Shown here: positions 49,395-55,991 of the stretch, one piece after another
Layout of the letters: each line of letters begins with the position of its first letter
Numbering within the stretch: position 1 is the stretch's first letter
DNA from: Mycobacterium sp. E3198
GTDB taxonomy: Bacteria; Actinomycetota; Actinomycetes; Mycobacteriales; Mycobacteriaceae
Assembly: GCF_001667015.1 (NCBI RefSeq)
Contig: NZ_LZIS01000230.1
Coordinates: forward strand, 1 to 55,991
DNA: 55,991 nt
Reading direction: 5' to 3'
Program-made: the position numbers and the translations under genes
Notes under the pieces: model-generated
What the model saw: the letters and a program-made list of their open reading frames with translations, nothing else
What the model was told of the DNA's origin: nothing
Databases searched by the model: none

Positions 49395-49940
49395 GTGGCA
49401 GCAAGCGATAGCGCGGTGCGCGCGGCGGTCCCCGAGGACGCCGCCGGTTGCGCGGCGGTTTACCGACCCTACGTCGAGAACACGGCGATCACCTTCGAAG
49501 TCGAAGTCCCGACGGTGGCCGAAATGGCGGCGCGCATCGCCGCGGCCCGGGCGACCCATGAGTGGCTTGTCGCCGAGGACGCTGCCGGGCGAGTGATCGG
49601 CTACGCCTACGCGCACGCGTTCAATCCGCGCGCGGCGTACCAGTGGTCGGCCGAAACCAGCGTCTATATCGATAGTTCGCATCACCGTGCGGGCGCCGGC
49701 CGCGAGCTCTACACGCGGCTACTGCGCCGGCTGGCCGAGCGCGGTTATCGTCGCGCCTTCGCCGGCATCACCCAGCCCAACCAGTCCAGCAACGCCTTTC
49801 ATCGATCCTTCGGGTTTCGGGATGCGGGCCTCTACCGTCGCGTCGGCTGGAAACACGACAGCTGGCACGACGTCGCCTGGATGCAACTCGACCTGTCGCC
49901 TGCCGCCGAGCCGGACGGCCCGCCGACACCGATCGTCTAA
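49395..49940 (+). CDS. GNAT acetyltransferase, phosphinothricin-acetyltransferase-like
   Basis: The 181-residue protein aligns in pattern with the Pat-type GNAT enzymes: AVYRPYVENTAITFEVEVPT at the start, AETSVYIDSSHHRAGAGREL as the acetyl-CoA pyrophosphate loop, and FHRSFGFRDAGLYRRVGWK before MQLDL. This group acetylates the amino group of phosphinothricin, methionine sulfone or arsinothricin, among others. Substrate cannot be assigned from the sequence alone. GTG 49395 is the start. It overlaps the convergent SnoaL-like gene by 4 bp. Confidence 0.85.
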   Translation: MAASDSAVRAAVPEDAAGCAAVYRPYVENTAITFEVEVPTVAEMAARIAAARATHEWLVAEDAAGRVIGYAYAHAFNPRAAYQWSAETSVYIDSSHHRAGAGRELYTRLLRRLAERGYRRAFAGITQPNQSSNAFHRSFGFRDAGLYRRVGWKHDSWHDVAWMQLDLSPAAEPDGPPTPIV

Positions 49941-50302
49941 TCTTGTTGCGCGGCAACGAGGTACGTACCGTGGCCCTCGATCACCAGGCCGTCGCCGAAG
50001 CGGAGCACTTCGCTGACCAGGCCGCCGTCCTGGTTGCGGTAGGCGACGACGATGGTGCCGATGCCGTCGTACACGCCCTCGACGGCGAACCGCAGGTTCG
50101 GGACGCGCTGCAACGCCAGGGTCCAGTAGTCGCGGAGCGCGGGTTTGCCCCGAACGATGCCGCCGGTCTCCGGGAGCAGCCTGGCGGCCACCGGTGACGT
50201 GAACACGACGTCGTCGGCGAAATGCTGCAGAATCGACTCCACGTCGTGGGCGTTCCACGCGTCCACCCACTGCTCGGCGAAGGCAACCGCGTCAGGCTTC
50301 AC
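49937..50302 (-). CDS. SnoaL-like/NTF2-fold protein
   Basis: The 121-residue protein has the SnoaL-like cone fold pattern: AEQWVDAWNAHDVESILQHF at the start, GKPALRDYWTLALQRVPNLR in the middle and SEVLRFGDGLVIEGHGTY at the end. These proteins are small isomerases, hydrolases or polyketide-cyclase relatives with a hydrophobic cavity. No ligand can be named. GTG 50302 is the start; it is divergent from gabD2 by 69 bp. Confidence 0.83.
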   Translation of the reverse strand: MKPDAVAFAEQWVDAWNAHDVESILQHFADDVVFTSPVAARLLPETGGIVRGKPALRDYWTLALQRVPNLRFAVEGVYDGIGTIVVAYRNQDGGLVSEVLRFGDGLVIEGHGTYLVAAQQD

Positions 50303-50371
50303 GATGGAGCACTGTAGTCGCGGCGATAGGCTGGTGCTTTGGACGCTTGTGCACTTCCGAGGGGTAACGAC

Positions 50372-51928
50372 ATGTCCGCACCATCAGCCGAGGTTTTCGA
50401 CCGCCTGCGCCAGCTCGCCGCGATCAAGGACGTCGCCGCGCGCGACACCAAGACGATCGATGAGGTGTTCACCGGCAAGCCGCTGGCCACGATCCCCATC
50501 GGCACGGCCGAGGACGTCGAAGCGGCGTTCGCCGAGGCCCGCGCGGCGCAGGTCGAGTGGGCTCGGCGTCCCGTCGCCGACCGCGTCGACGTCATCCGCC
50601 GCTATCGCGACCTGGTCGTGGAGAACCGCGAGTTCCTCATGGACCTGCTGCAAGCCGAGGCCGGGAAGGCCCGCTGGGCGGCGCAGGAGGAAATCGTCGA
50701 CCTGATGGCGAACGCGAACTACTACGTGCGCGTCGCCGCCGACCTGCTGAAGCCCCGCAAGGTGCAGGCGCTGCTCCCGGGAATCGGCAAGACCGTCGTC
50801 ACCTACCAGCCCAAGGGCGTGGTGGGGGTGATCTCGCCGTGGAACTACCCGATGACGCTGACGGCGTCGGACTCGGTGCCGGCGCTGCTGGCGGGCAACG
50901 CGGTGGTGCTCAAGCCGGACAGCCAGACCCCGTATTGCGCGCTGGCGTGCGCCGAGCTGATGTATAGCGCCGGGCTGCCGCGCGCGCTCTACGCGATCGT
51001 GCCCGGGCCGGGCTCGGTGGTCGGCACCGCGATCATCGACAACTGCGACTACCTGATGTTCACCGGCTCGACCGCCACCGGCAGGCAGCTCGCCGAACAC
51101 TGCGGCCGCCGGCTGATCGGTTTCTCGGCCGAACTCGGCGGCAAGAACGCGATGATCGTCACGCGCGGGGCCAACCTCGACAAGGCCGCGCGGGCCGCCA
51201 CCCGCGCGTGCTTTTCCAACGCGGGCCAGCTGTGCATCTCCATCGAGCGCATCTACGTCGAGAAGGACATCGCCGACGACTTCACCAGCAAGTTCGGCGC
51301 CGCGGTCCGAAACATGAAGCTGGGCACCGCGTATGACTTCTCCGTGGACATGGGCAGCCTGATCTCCGCGAGTCAGCTCGACACGGTGACCGACCACGTC
51401 GACGACGCGAAAGCCAAGGGCGCCAAGGTGATCACAGGCGGCGTCGCGCGACCCGATGTCGGGCCGCTGTTCTACGAGCCGACGGTGCTGACCGACGTCA
51501 CGCCGGAGATGGAGTGCGCGGCCAACGAGACGTTCGGCCCGCTGGTGTCGATCTATCCCGTCGCCGACGTGGACGAGGCCGTGCAGAAGGCCAACGACAG
51601 CGAGTACGGGCTGAACGCCAGCGTGTTCGCCGGCTCGGCCGCGGAGGGCGAGCAGATCGCCGCCCGGCTGCGCTCGGGGACGGTCAACGTCAACGAGGGT
51701 TACGCGTTCGCGTGGGGCAGTCTCAGCGCGCCGATGGGCGGGATGGGCCAGTCCGGCGTCGGCCGTCGGCACGGTCCCGAGGGCCTGCTGAAATACACCG
51801 AATCGCAGACGATCGCGGCCGCGCGCGTGTTCAATCTCGATCCGCCGCTTGGCGTTCCGTCGACCCTGTGGCAGAAATCGTTGGTGCCCGTCGTGCGCGC
51901 GGTGATGCGGCTACCCGGCCGGAAGTGA
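50372..51928 (+). CDS. gabD2: Succinate-semialdehyde dehydrogenase (GabD2-like)
   Basis: The 518-residue enzyme has the length of M. tuberculosis GabD2 and the aldehyde-dehydrogenase residues: SPWNYPMTL in the cofactor region, general base Glu254 in A-E-L-G-G-K-N and nucleophile Cys288 in N-A-G-Q-L-C-I-S. It oxidises succinate semialdehyde or a similar aldehyde with NAD(P)+. ATG 50372 follows GAGGGGT, which fixes the start against a longer frame from 50339. It is a single gene on the plus strand. Confidence 0.9.
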   Translation: MSAPSAEVFDRLRQLAAIKDVAARDTKTIDEVFTGKPLATIPIGTAEDVEAAFAEARAAQVEWARRPVADRVDVIRRYRDLVVENREFLMDLLQAEAGKARWAAQEEIVDLMANANYYVRVAADLLKPRKVQALLPGIGKTVVTYQPKGVVGVISPWNYPMTLTASDSVPALLAGNAVVLKPDSQTPYCALACAELMYSAGLPRALYAIVPGPGSVVGTAIIDNCDYLMFTGSTATGRQLAEHCGRRLIGFSAELGGKNAMIVTRGANLDKAARAATRACFSNAGQLCISIERIYVEKDIADDFTSKFGAAVRNMKLGTAYDFSVDMGSLISASQLDTVTDHVDDAKAKGAKVITGGVARPDVGPLFYEPTVLTDVTPEMECAANETFGPLVSIYPVADVDEAVQKANDSEYGLNASVFAGSAAEGEQIAARLRSGTVNVNEGYAFAWGSLSAPMGGMGQSGVGRRHGPEGLLKYTESQTIAAARVFNLDPPLGVPSTLWQKSLVPVVRAVMRLPGRK

Positions 51929-51995
51929 GCGTTGCCAGGGTCTACTACCCGGCGTAGTATTCGGGGCGATCCCACCGTGCACAAGGAGGTGCAAC

Positions 51996-52430
51996 GTGAG
52001 GTGGAGTTTCGCCCAGATCGGGCTGCTGGTCATCTGCGTTTTCCATCTGGTGCAGGCGGTGATCGGCTTCATCCTCGAGCCCAGCTTTGCGACCGGACCG
52101 GGCGCCCCCACTGTTCAACTTTTCGGGATGGACTACAACGGCTGGCACGCCGTCGCCGGCCTGGCCTTGTTCGGGCCGGGTTTGGTTTTTGCGATGCGCA
52201 AGTCGTGGGCGGTGTTGTATCTCTTGTTCGCCGCGATCGCCGGTGCGCTGCCGGGCATTTGGGCGTTCTTTTCGCACCAGGTGGCCTTCGTCTTCACGTT
52301 TCCCCACAACATGACCGACGCGGTGGTGCATCTGGTGACCGCGGGGGTGATGGTTGCGGTGGCGGCGATCCAGATCCGCCTGGATGGTGGACTGCGGAAC
52401 TCGCTCGCCGATCTCCGGAAGGCGCGGTAG
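51996..52430 (+). CDS. DUF4383 membrane protein
   Basis: The 144-residue protein has four membrane helices (about 5-27, 48-66, 70-90 and 103-123), with F-G-M-D-Y-N-G-W-H and F-P-H-N-M-T-D-A-V-V-H-L between them, matching the DUF4383 family of small actinobacterial membrane proteins. A consensus AAGGAGGT lies 5 bases before GTG 51996, so translation should be strong. It follows gabD2 by 67 bp. Function unknown. Confidence 0.82.
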   Translation: MRWSFAQIGLLVICVFHLVQAVIGFILEPSFATGPGAPTVQLFGMDYNGWHAVAGLALFGPGLVFAMRKSWAVLYLLFAAIAGALPGIWAFFSHQVAFVFTFPHNMTDAVVHLVTAGVMVAVAAIQIRLDGGLRNSLADLRKAR

Positions 52431-52512
52431 CACCAAGGATTCCTGGAGGATCTTCCAAGCGGCGCCTCCGAGGCTGAGTTCGTCCACTGAGAACGACTCG
52501 TGAGGTTTCGCC

Positions 52513-52893
52513 ATGACCCGCCACCGCATCTACGCCTTGATCGCCTTGGCCGCCTTCGCTTTCTTCGGCGCCGCGTTCGTGGCGTCACCCGCCGCGCAGG
52601 CGGCGGCCGTTGACCGCTATGCCGTCATCGCCTACTCCCCCGTCACCGGCTGGACGGGTTGGGCCAACAACGCCAGCACCATGGAGGAGGCCACCCACGT
52701 CGCGTTGGGGAATTGCCAGGTGCACGGCCCCGGTTGCACGGTCGCGTCGTGGACGCACAATCGTTGCATCGCTTTGGCGCTCGGACCCGCCGGCTGGGGC
52801 GCCGACTGGGGCTCGACCCCGGCGGCCGCTCAGAACGCCGCGCTGGCTAAGGTCTCGTCGGGCCGCGTCGTCGAGGTGCATTGCACCGGGTAG
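52513..52893 (+). CDS. Secreted DUF4189 protein
   Basis: The 126-residue protein has a Sec signal peptide (ALIALAAFAFFGAAFVASPA, cleavage near AQAAAV) and a mature DUF4189 domain with A-V-I-A-Y-S-P, G-W-A-N-N-A-S-T and four cysteines (NCQVHGPGC, NRCIAL, VHCTG) that should form two disulfides. DUF4189 proteins are small exported proteins of mycobacteria and proteobacteria with unknown role. Confidence 0.88.
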   Translation: MTRHRIYALIALAAFAFFGAAFVASPAAQAAAVDRYAVIAYSPVTGWTGWANNASTMEEATHVALGNCQVHGPGCTVASWTHNRCIALALGPAGWGADWGSTPAAAQNAALAKVSSGRVVEVHCTG

Positions 52894-52983
52894 TGACTGC
52901 GTGTTCCGATTAAGTCGATCCGCGCGGCGCTGGCGCTATCATCGTCAGGGTTCGGCCCCGCGACCAAGCTGCGAGGAGCGCCC

Positions 52984-54153
52984 ATGCGCGGCAGACGACT
53001 ACTTCGGCCGATCGCCATGGCCGGTGTAGCGGGCTTGGCGGCGTGTAGCACCCACTCCAATGCGCCGATACCCGGTGGGCCGCCATCGATCACCAGCGAG
53101 CCGTTCGGTCAGGTGGATGGCCACCCGGTGACCCGTTACGCGCTCACCAGTGGACACGGCATGCGCGTGCGAATTTTGAACTACGGCGGCATCATTCAGT
53201 CGATTGAGGTGCCCGATCGCACCGGCGGCGTCGACAACGTGGTGCTGGGCTTTCCGACCTTGGCCGGCTACCTGAACAACACGGGATCCGCCAAGACCTA
53301 CTTCGGCGCGATCATCGGCCGCTATGGCAATCGGATCGCCAAGGGGACTTTCTCGTTGAACGGCAACGAGTATCAGTTGCCGATCAACAATAACGGCAAC
53401 AGCCTGCATGGCGGCACCTCGGGATTCGATACAAAGGTGTGGCAGGCGGGTCCGCAGAACAGTCGCGACAGCGTCGGCCTCAAGCTCCAATATGTCAGCC
53501 CCGCACGAGAAATGGGCTATCCCGGGACGCTGAGCACCACCGTCACCTACACCCTGGACCGCAACAACGAACTGCGCATCGACTACCACGCGACCACCGA
53601 TGCGCCGACCGTGATCAATCTGACCAATCACAGCTACTTCAACTTGGCAGGTGAGGACACGCTCGACGTCTACGACCAGAAGGTCACCATCTACGCCGAC
53701 AACTACCTTCCGACCGACCCGACGCAGATCCCGACCGGGCAGATCGCCCCGGTGAAGGGCACACCGTTCGATTTCACATCACCGACCGCGATCGGCGCGC
53801 ATATCACCGCGAATGACCCGCAGCTGTTGCTGGCCCACGGTTACGACCACAACTGGGTGATCAACCGCGGCAACAACTCCGGGCTGGTGGAGGCGGCCAG
53901 GGCCGAGGACCCGAAGTCGGGGCGCGTGCTGACCGTCTCCACCACCGAGCCCGGTGTGCAGTTCTACACGTCCAACTTCCTCGACGGGTCGTTGACGGGT
54001 ACCAGCGGGCACAGCTACCGGCAGGGCGCCGGATTCACGATGGAGACCCAGCACTACCCCGATACTCCGAATCACCCGACCTTCCCGACCACCGCGCTCA
54101 ACCCGGGCCAAACCTACGATTCAACAACGGTTTTTGCCTTCAGCGCCCGGTGA
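52984..54153 (+). CDS. galM: Aldose 1-epimerase (mutarotase) lipoprotein
   Basis: The 389-residue protein has an N-terminal lipoprotein signal ending in the lipobox G-L-A-A-C (Cys at residue 21) and a full GalM beta-sandwich. Catalytic elements are present: N-G-N-S-L-H-G-G with an active-site His, T-N-H-S-Y-F-N-L with the second His, and a C-terminal base in T-M-E-T-Q-H-Y-P-D. It interconverts alpha and beta anomers of hexoses. The lipobox puts it outside the cytoplasmic membrane, whereas the enzyme of sugar catabolism is usually cytoplasmic. GCGAGGAGC precedes the ATG. Confidence 0.88.
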   Translation: MRGRRLLRPIAMAGVAGLAACSTHSNAPIPGGPPSITSEPFGQVDGHPVTRYALTSGHGMRVRILNYGGIIQSIEVPDRTGGVDNVVLGFPTLAGYLNNTGSAKTYFGAIIGRYGNRIAKGTFSLNGNEYQLPINNNGNSLHGGTSGFDTKVWQAGPQNSRDSVGLKLQYVSPAREMGYPGTLSTTVTYTLDRNNELRIDYHATTDAPTVINLTNHSYFNLAGEDTLDVYDQKVTIYADNYLPTDPTQIPTGQIAPVKGTPFDFTSPTAIGAHITANDPQLLLAHGYDHNWVINRGNNSGLVEAARAEDPKSGRVLTVSTTEPGVQFYTSNFLDGSLTGTSGHSYRQGAGFTMETQHYPDTPNHPTFPTTALNPGQTYDSTTVFAFSAR

Positions 54154-54170
54154 CGCATCGACGAATTTCG

Positions 54171-54656
54171 TTAACCGTCGTTGACGAGGTTTGCGAGGAA
54201 CGCCGGTAACCGGCCCGCGCCAAAGTCATAAAACCGCGCCCAGAGCGGCTCGATCGAGATGCGCACCATCTGCTTATAGGTGGACCGCACGTTGCGTTCG
54301 AAGTCGGCAAGCTCGGGTCCGTCCATGGAGATCCTCGCCGCCGCGAGGTACTCGTCGGTGACCCCGTTGATGGTTTCGAGGGTGGCGAGGCCACGCACCG
54401 AGAGCGCCTTCGCCTCTTCTGGCGTGGAGCCGGTGTCGATCGTCAACGCGACTTGCGGCCGTGATGCAAGCGCGCGGGCTTTCGGGGCCGTCGGTGCCGT
54501 GGAGACGACGACGCGTTCGCCGGTCCAGTAGAACCCGACGGGGATTACCCGCGGAAAGCCATCGGGTCCATTGTAAGCGAGCCTTGCCATGGACCCGGAG
54601 AGCAGCTTCTGCGCGCCGGGGTGGCCAAGCTCGCGAGCCAACTCCTGCTTGTTCAT
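54171..54656 (-). CDS. PPOX-class FMN/F420-dependent oxidoreductase-like protein
   Basis: The 161-residue protein is a split-barrel PPOX protein: ARLAYNGPDGFPRVIPVGFYW, RALASRPQVALTIDTGS, ALSVRGLATLETINGVTDEY. Mycobacteria have many of these using FMN or F420. ATG 54656 opens the family-typical N-terminus; a longer frame upstream is not credible. It converges with galM by a 17-bp gap and lies 68 bp downstream of the hydrolase gene on the same strand. Confidence 0.83.
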   Translation of the reverse strand: MNKQELARELGHPGAQKLLSGSMARLAYNGPDGFPRVIPVGFYWTGERVVVSTAPTAPKARALASRPQVALTIDTGSTPEEAKALSVRGLATLETINGVTDEYLAAARISMDGPELADFERNVRSTYKQMVRISIEPLWARFYDFGAGRLPAFLANLVNDG

Positions 54657-54724
54657 CACACTCCTACTACTACCCGGCCGGCCCAAGCGGGACACCGGAT
54701 AAAGGCGATGGCTCGGCCCGCAGT

Positions 54725-55627
54725 TCAGCCAGCCGCGACCCGATCGATGTGGGCGAGGAAGTTTGTCAATACCGCTTCGGGTGCCTCGATTTGCGGCCAG
54801 TGCCCGATGTCGTCGGCCAGCATCACCACATCGGGGTTCGGTATCACCTCGGCGTAGCGGCGCGCCATGTGGGCACCGGAGTTGGGGTCGACCGGCCCGT
54901 CGATCAATCGCATCGGAACCGCGGTCTGCCGCATGGCACGCACCCACCGGTTGCGGTGCGTGTAGCGATCGTTGATGAACCGGCCCACCTTGTGCAGCGC
55001 CCGGCGGCCGTCGTTGTAGTCCAGGATCTGGTTGAACACGTCCATCATGTGCCGGGTCGGCTTGGTGTTCGGGCCGAACATCTCGCGCAGCGTGGGTTCC
55101 AGCAGCCGGCGAGACAGCGGACTGTTCTGCACATGACTGAAGATGTCGCCCAACGGGGTACCCGACATCAGCTTCTGCGCGGCCCTGGGCGTGTACGACT
55201 CGATGAACATTCCGCCGTTGAGCCAAGTGATCGAGTCGATGCGCAGCGCGCCGTAGGCCTGCTGCCCAAATTCGTGACGGGCCAACAGTTCCTGGCCCAC
55301 GGAATCGCCGATGTCGTGGGCCAGGATGTGGGCGTTGCTGATGTTCAGGTGCTGCAGCAGCGCTTCGTGCATGTCCGCGTGGTCGTGTACCGAGTATTCG
55401 TAGGCCATGGGTTTGTCGGAGAAGCCCATGCCGATCATGTCCGGTGCGATGACGGTGAACCGTTGCGTCAGCGTGGGCCAGATCGGCGCCCAGTCGAACG
55501 TGTTGAACGGATAGCCGTGGATCAGCAGCAGCGGGGGCCCGTCGCCCTCGACACGGTAGAAGATGTCGAATCCGAGGTAGTCGAAGTACTCGCCCGAGTC
55601 CAGCCAGTGTTTGAGTTCAGCGTCCAT
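54725..55627 (-). CDS. Alpha/beta-hydrolase of the haloalkane dehalogenase/epoxide hydrolase type
   Basis: The 300-residue enzyme has the oxyanion motif L-I-H-G-Y-P, an aspartate nucleophile in A-H-D-I-G-D-S-V-G, an acid region near DGPVDPNSG and the catalytic His in D-D-I-G-H-W-P-Q. An Asp nucleophile points to dehalogenase or epoxide-hydrolase chemistry rather than ester hydrolysis. The halide-binding Trp next to the nucleophile in many dehalogenases is Ile here, which leans towards epoxide hydrolase or another activity. ATG 55627 begins MDAELKHWLDSG, the usual family start; an extension to 55750 is possible but has no supporting motif. Confidence 0.83.
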   Translation of the reverse strand: MDAELKHWLDSGEYFDYLGFDIFYRVEGDGPPLLLIHGYPFNTFDWAPIWPTLTQRFTVIAPDMIGMGFSDKPMAYEYSVHDHADMHEALLQHLNISNAHILAHDIGDSVGQELLARHEFGQQAYGALRIDSITWLNGGMFIESYTPRAAQKLMSGTPLGDIFSHVQNSPLSRRLLEPTLREMFGPNTKPTRHMMDVFNQILDYNDGRRALHKVGRFINDRYTHRNRWVRAMRQTAVPMRLIDGPVDPNSGAHMARRYAEVIPNPDVVMLADDIGHWPQIEAPEAVLTNFLAHIDRVAAG

Positions 55628-55991
55628 GACGCTAATCATCCTTGGGCACAGCGGATGGCTTCGGTGCCCCTCGCCAATCGCTGCGCGACTGACTTCAACT
55701 AATGGACAAAAGCGCCGCATATGCCCGCTATCCACCAGCAACTGCGTCATCGCTGAGCGGATACAGGCCGGTGTGTGCCTCGCCCCCAGGGGGCGTCAAC
55801 GACCTCTGGAGTCAGCGGAAGGTAAGGTGCGTCGGCCTGATTCATGCCCTTGCGCCAGTAGCCCTCGTTCCCTCGGCATCGGTATGGCCAAGCGATGTAC
55901 GACATCGCATGCGGGGTCGTTGCCGCCTACACCACATCGGCAGCGCCGCGCCAAGAAAGTACATACCGGAGGGCGAGGACCGGCTGATCGA
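55628..55991. other. Right-edge region with no well-supported gene
   Basis: The 364 bp hold the leader of the hydrolase gene and possibly a short minus-strand frame (55747-55905). I see no tRNA, terminator or insertion-sequence motif. The region ends at the window border, so a gene entering from the right could be cut off. Confidence 0.4.
55747..55905 (-). CDS. Possible 52-residue frame, unsupported function
   Basis: The minus-strand frame starts M-S-Y-I-A-W-P-Y-R-C-R-G-N-E-G-Y-W and stops at 55747. Its stop overlaps (ATGA) the first possible ATG of an N-terminally extended form of the hydrolase, which could be chance. The Trp/Tyr/Cys-rich start resembles a protein, but there is no clear ribosome site or family. 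Low confidence. Confidence 0.2.
   Translation of the reverse strand: MSYIAWPYRCRGNEGYWRKGMNQADAPYLPLTPEVVDAPWGRGTHRPVSAQR

Noticed and set aside
1..55991. CRISPR arrays, rRNA or tRNA genes
   Set aside because: No spaced identical direct repeats of CRISPR type, and no cloverleaf or rRNA signature was noticed on reading both strands; a tRNA scan was not possible.

Overview
The window is high-GC actinobacterial DNA and almost certainly comes from a slow-growing nontuberculous Mycobacterium. Evidence: a PE-family protein, PknD-, PknE- and PknF-type kinases, a CadI/ArsI protein, a GabD2 of exactly 518 residues, DUF732, DUF4189 and DUF5994 proteins, an MMPL transporter, many GTG starts, frequent 4-bp ATGA/GTGA overlaps and TANNNT -10 boxes placed for leaderless or near-leaderless transcripts. 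I see no rRNA, tRNA or CRISPR array.

Layout. 1-3.1 kb: the membrane-anchored NHL propeller of a PknD-like protein without its kinase domain, two small membrane proteins and nested decayed insertion sequences (IS5 type inside IS1380 type). The first 52 bases are a perfect inverted copy of bases 2066-2117. 3.1-7.1 kb: esterase, membrane protein, DUF1003 protein, FAD oxidoreductase and two small proteins. 7.2-13.2 kb (minus strand): ArsR-ArsC fusion, Tat-exported multicopper oxidase and two tandem PknF-like receptor kinases. 13.3-18.1 kb (plus strand): APC permease divergent from the fusion across a palindromic operator, then arsR-acr3-arsC-cadI, then a flavin reductase and a RibD-type reductase. 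18.1-23.6 kb: SRPBCC protein, PknE with a CPPC thioredoxin-like sensor, Met/His-rich membrane protein and a third PknF-like kinase paralogous to the first two.

23.8-31.3 kb: type III glutamine synthetase behind a GlnR-type box, an MFS transporter, and the ngg-asnO pair that makes the osmoprotectant N-acetylglutaminylglutamine amide. 31.5-33.9 kb: phospholipid cluster (CdsA, PlsC, and a CDP-alcohol phosphotransferase-like protein lacking two motif aspartates). 34.2-41.8 kb: two DUF732 secreted proteins, Fe-S protein, MMPL transporter, DUF3060 protein, secreted ARB_07466-like protein and a PE protein whose C-terminal two thirds is 17 units of exactly 11 residues. 42.1-45.0 kb: GAF-SpoIIE-HATPase regulator with its STAS partner. 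45.1-48.4 kb: TetR-controlled operon (isochorismatase-like hydrolase, aldo-keto reductase, PPOX protein) with two matching operators. 48.4-55.6 kb: mixed metabolic genes including gabD2, a lipoprotein mutarotase and an alpha/beta hydrolase.

Themes: sensing at the cell envelope (five kinase or kinase-sensor proteins), arsenic and copper handling, nitrogen and osmotic physiology, and secreted proteins. The most promising undescribed items are the PE 11-residue repeat, the duplicated eight-cysteine ectodomain of the kinase trio, the substituted CDP-alcohol phosphotransferase, and the edge rearrangement that beheads the PknD sensor. All assignments come from reading motifs; no database search was run.
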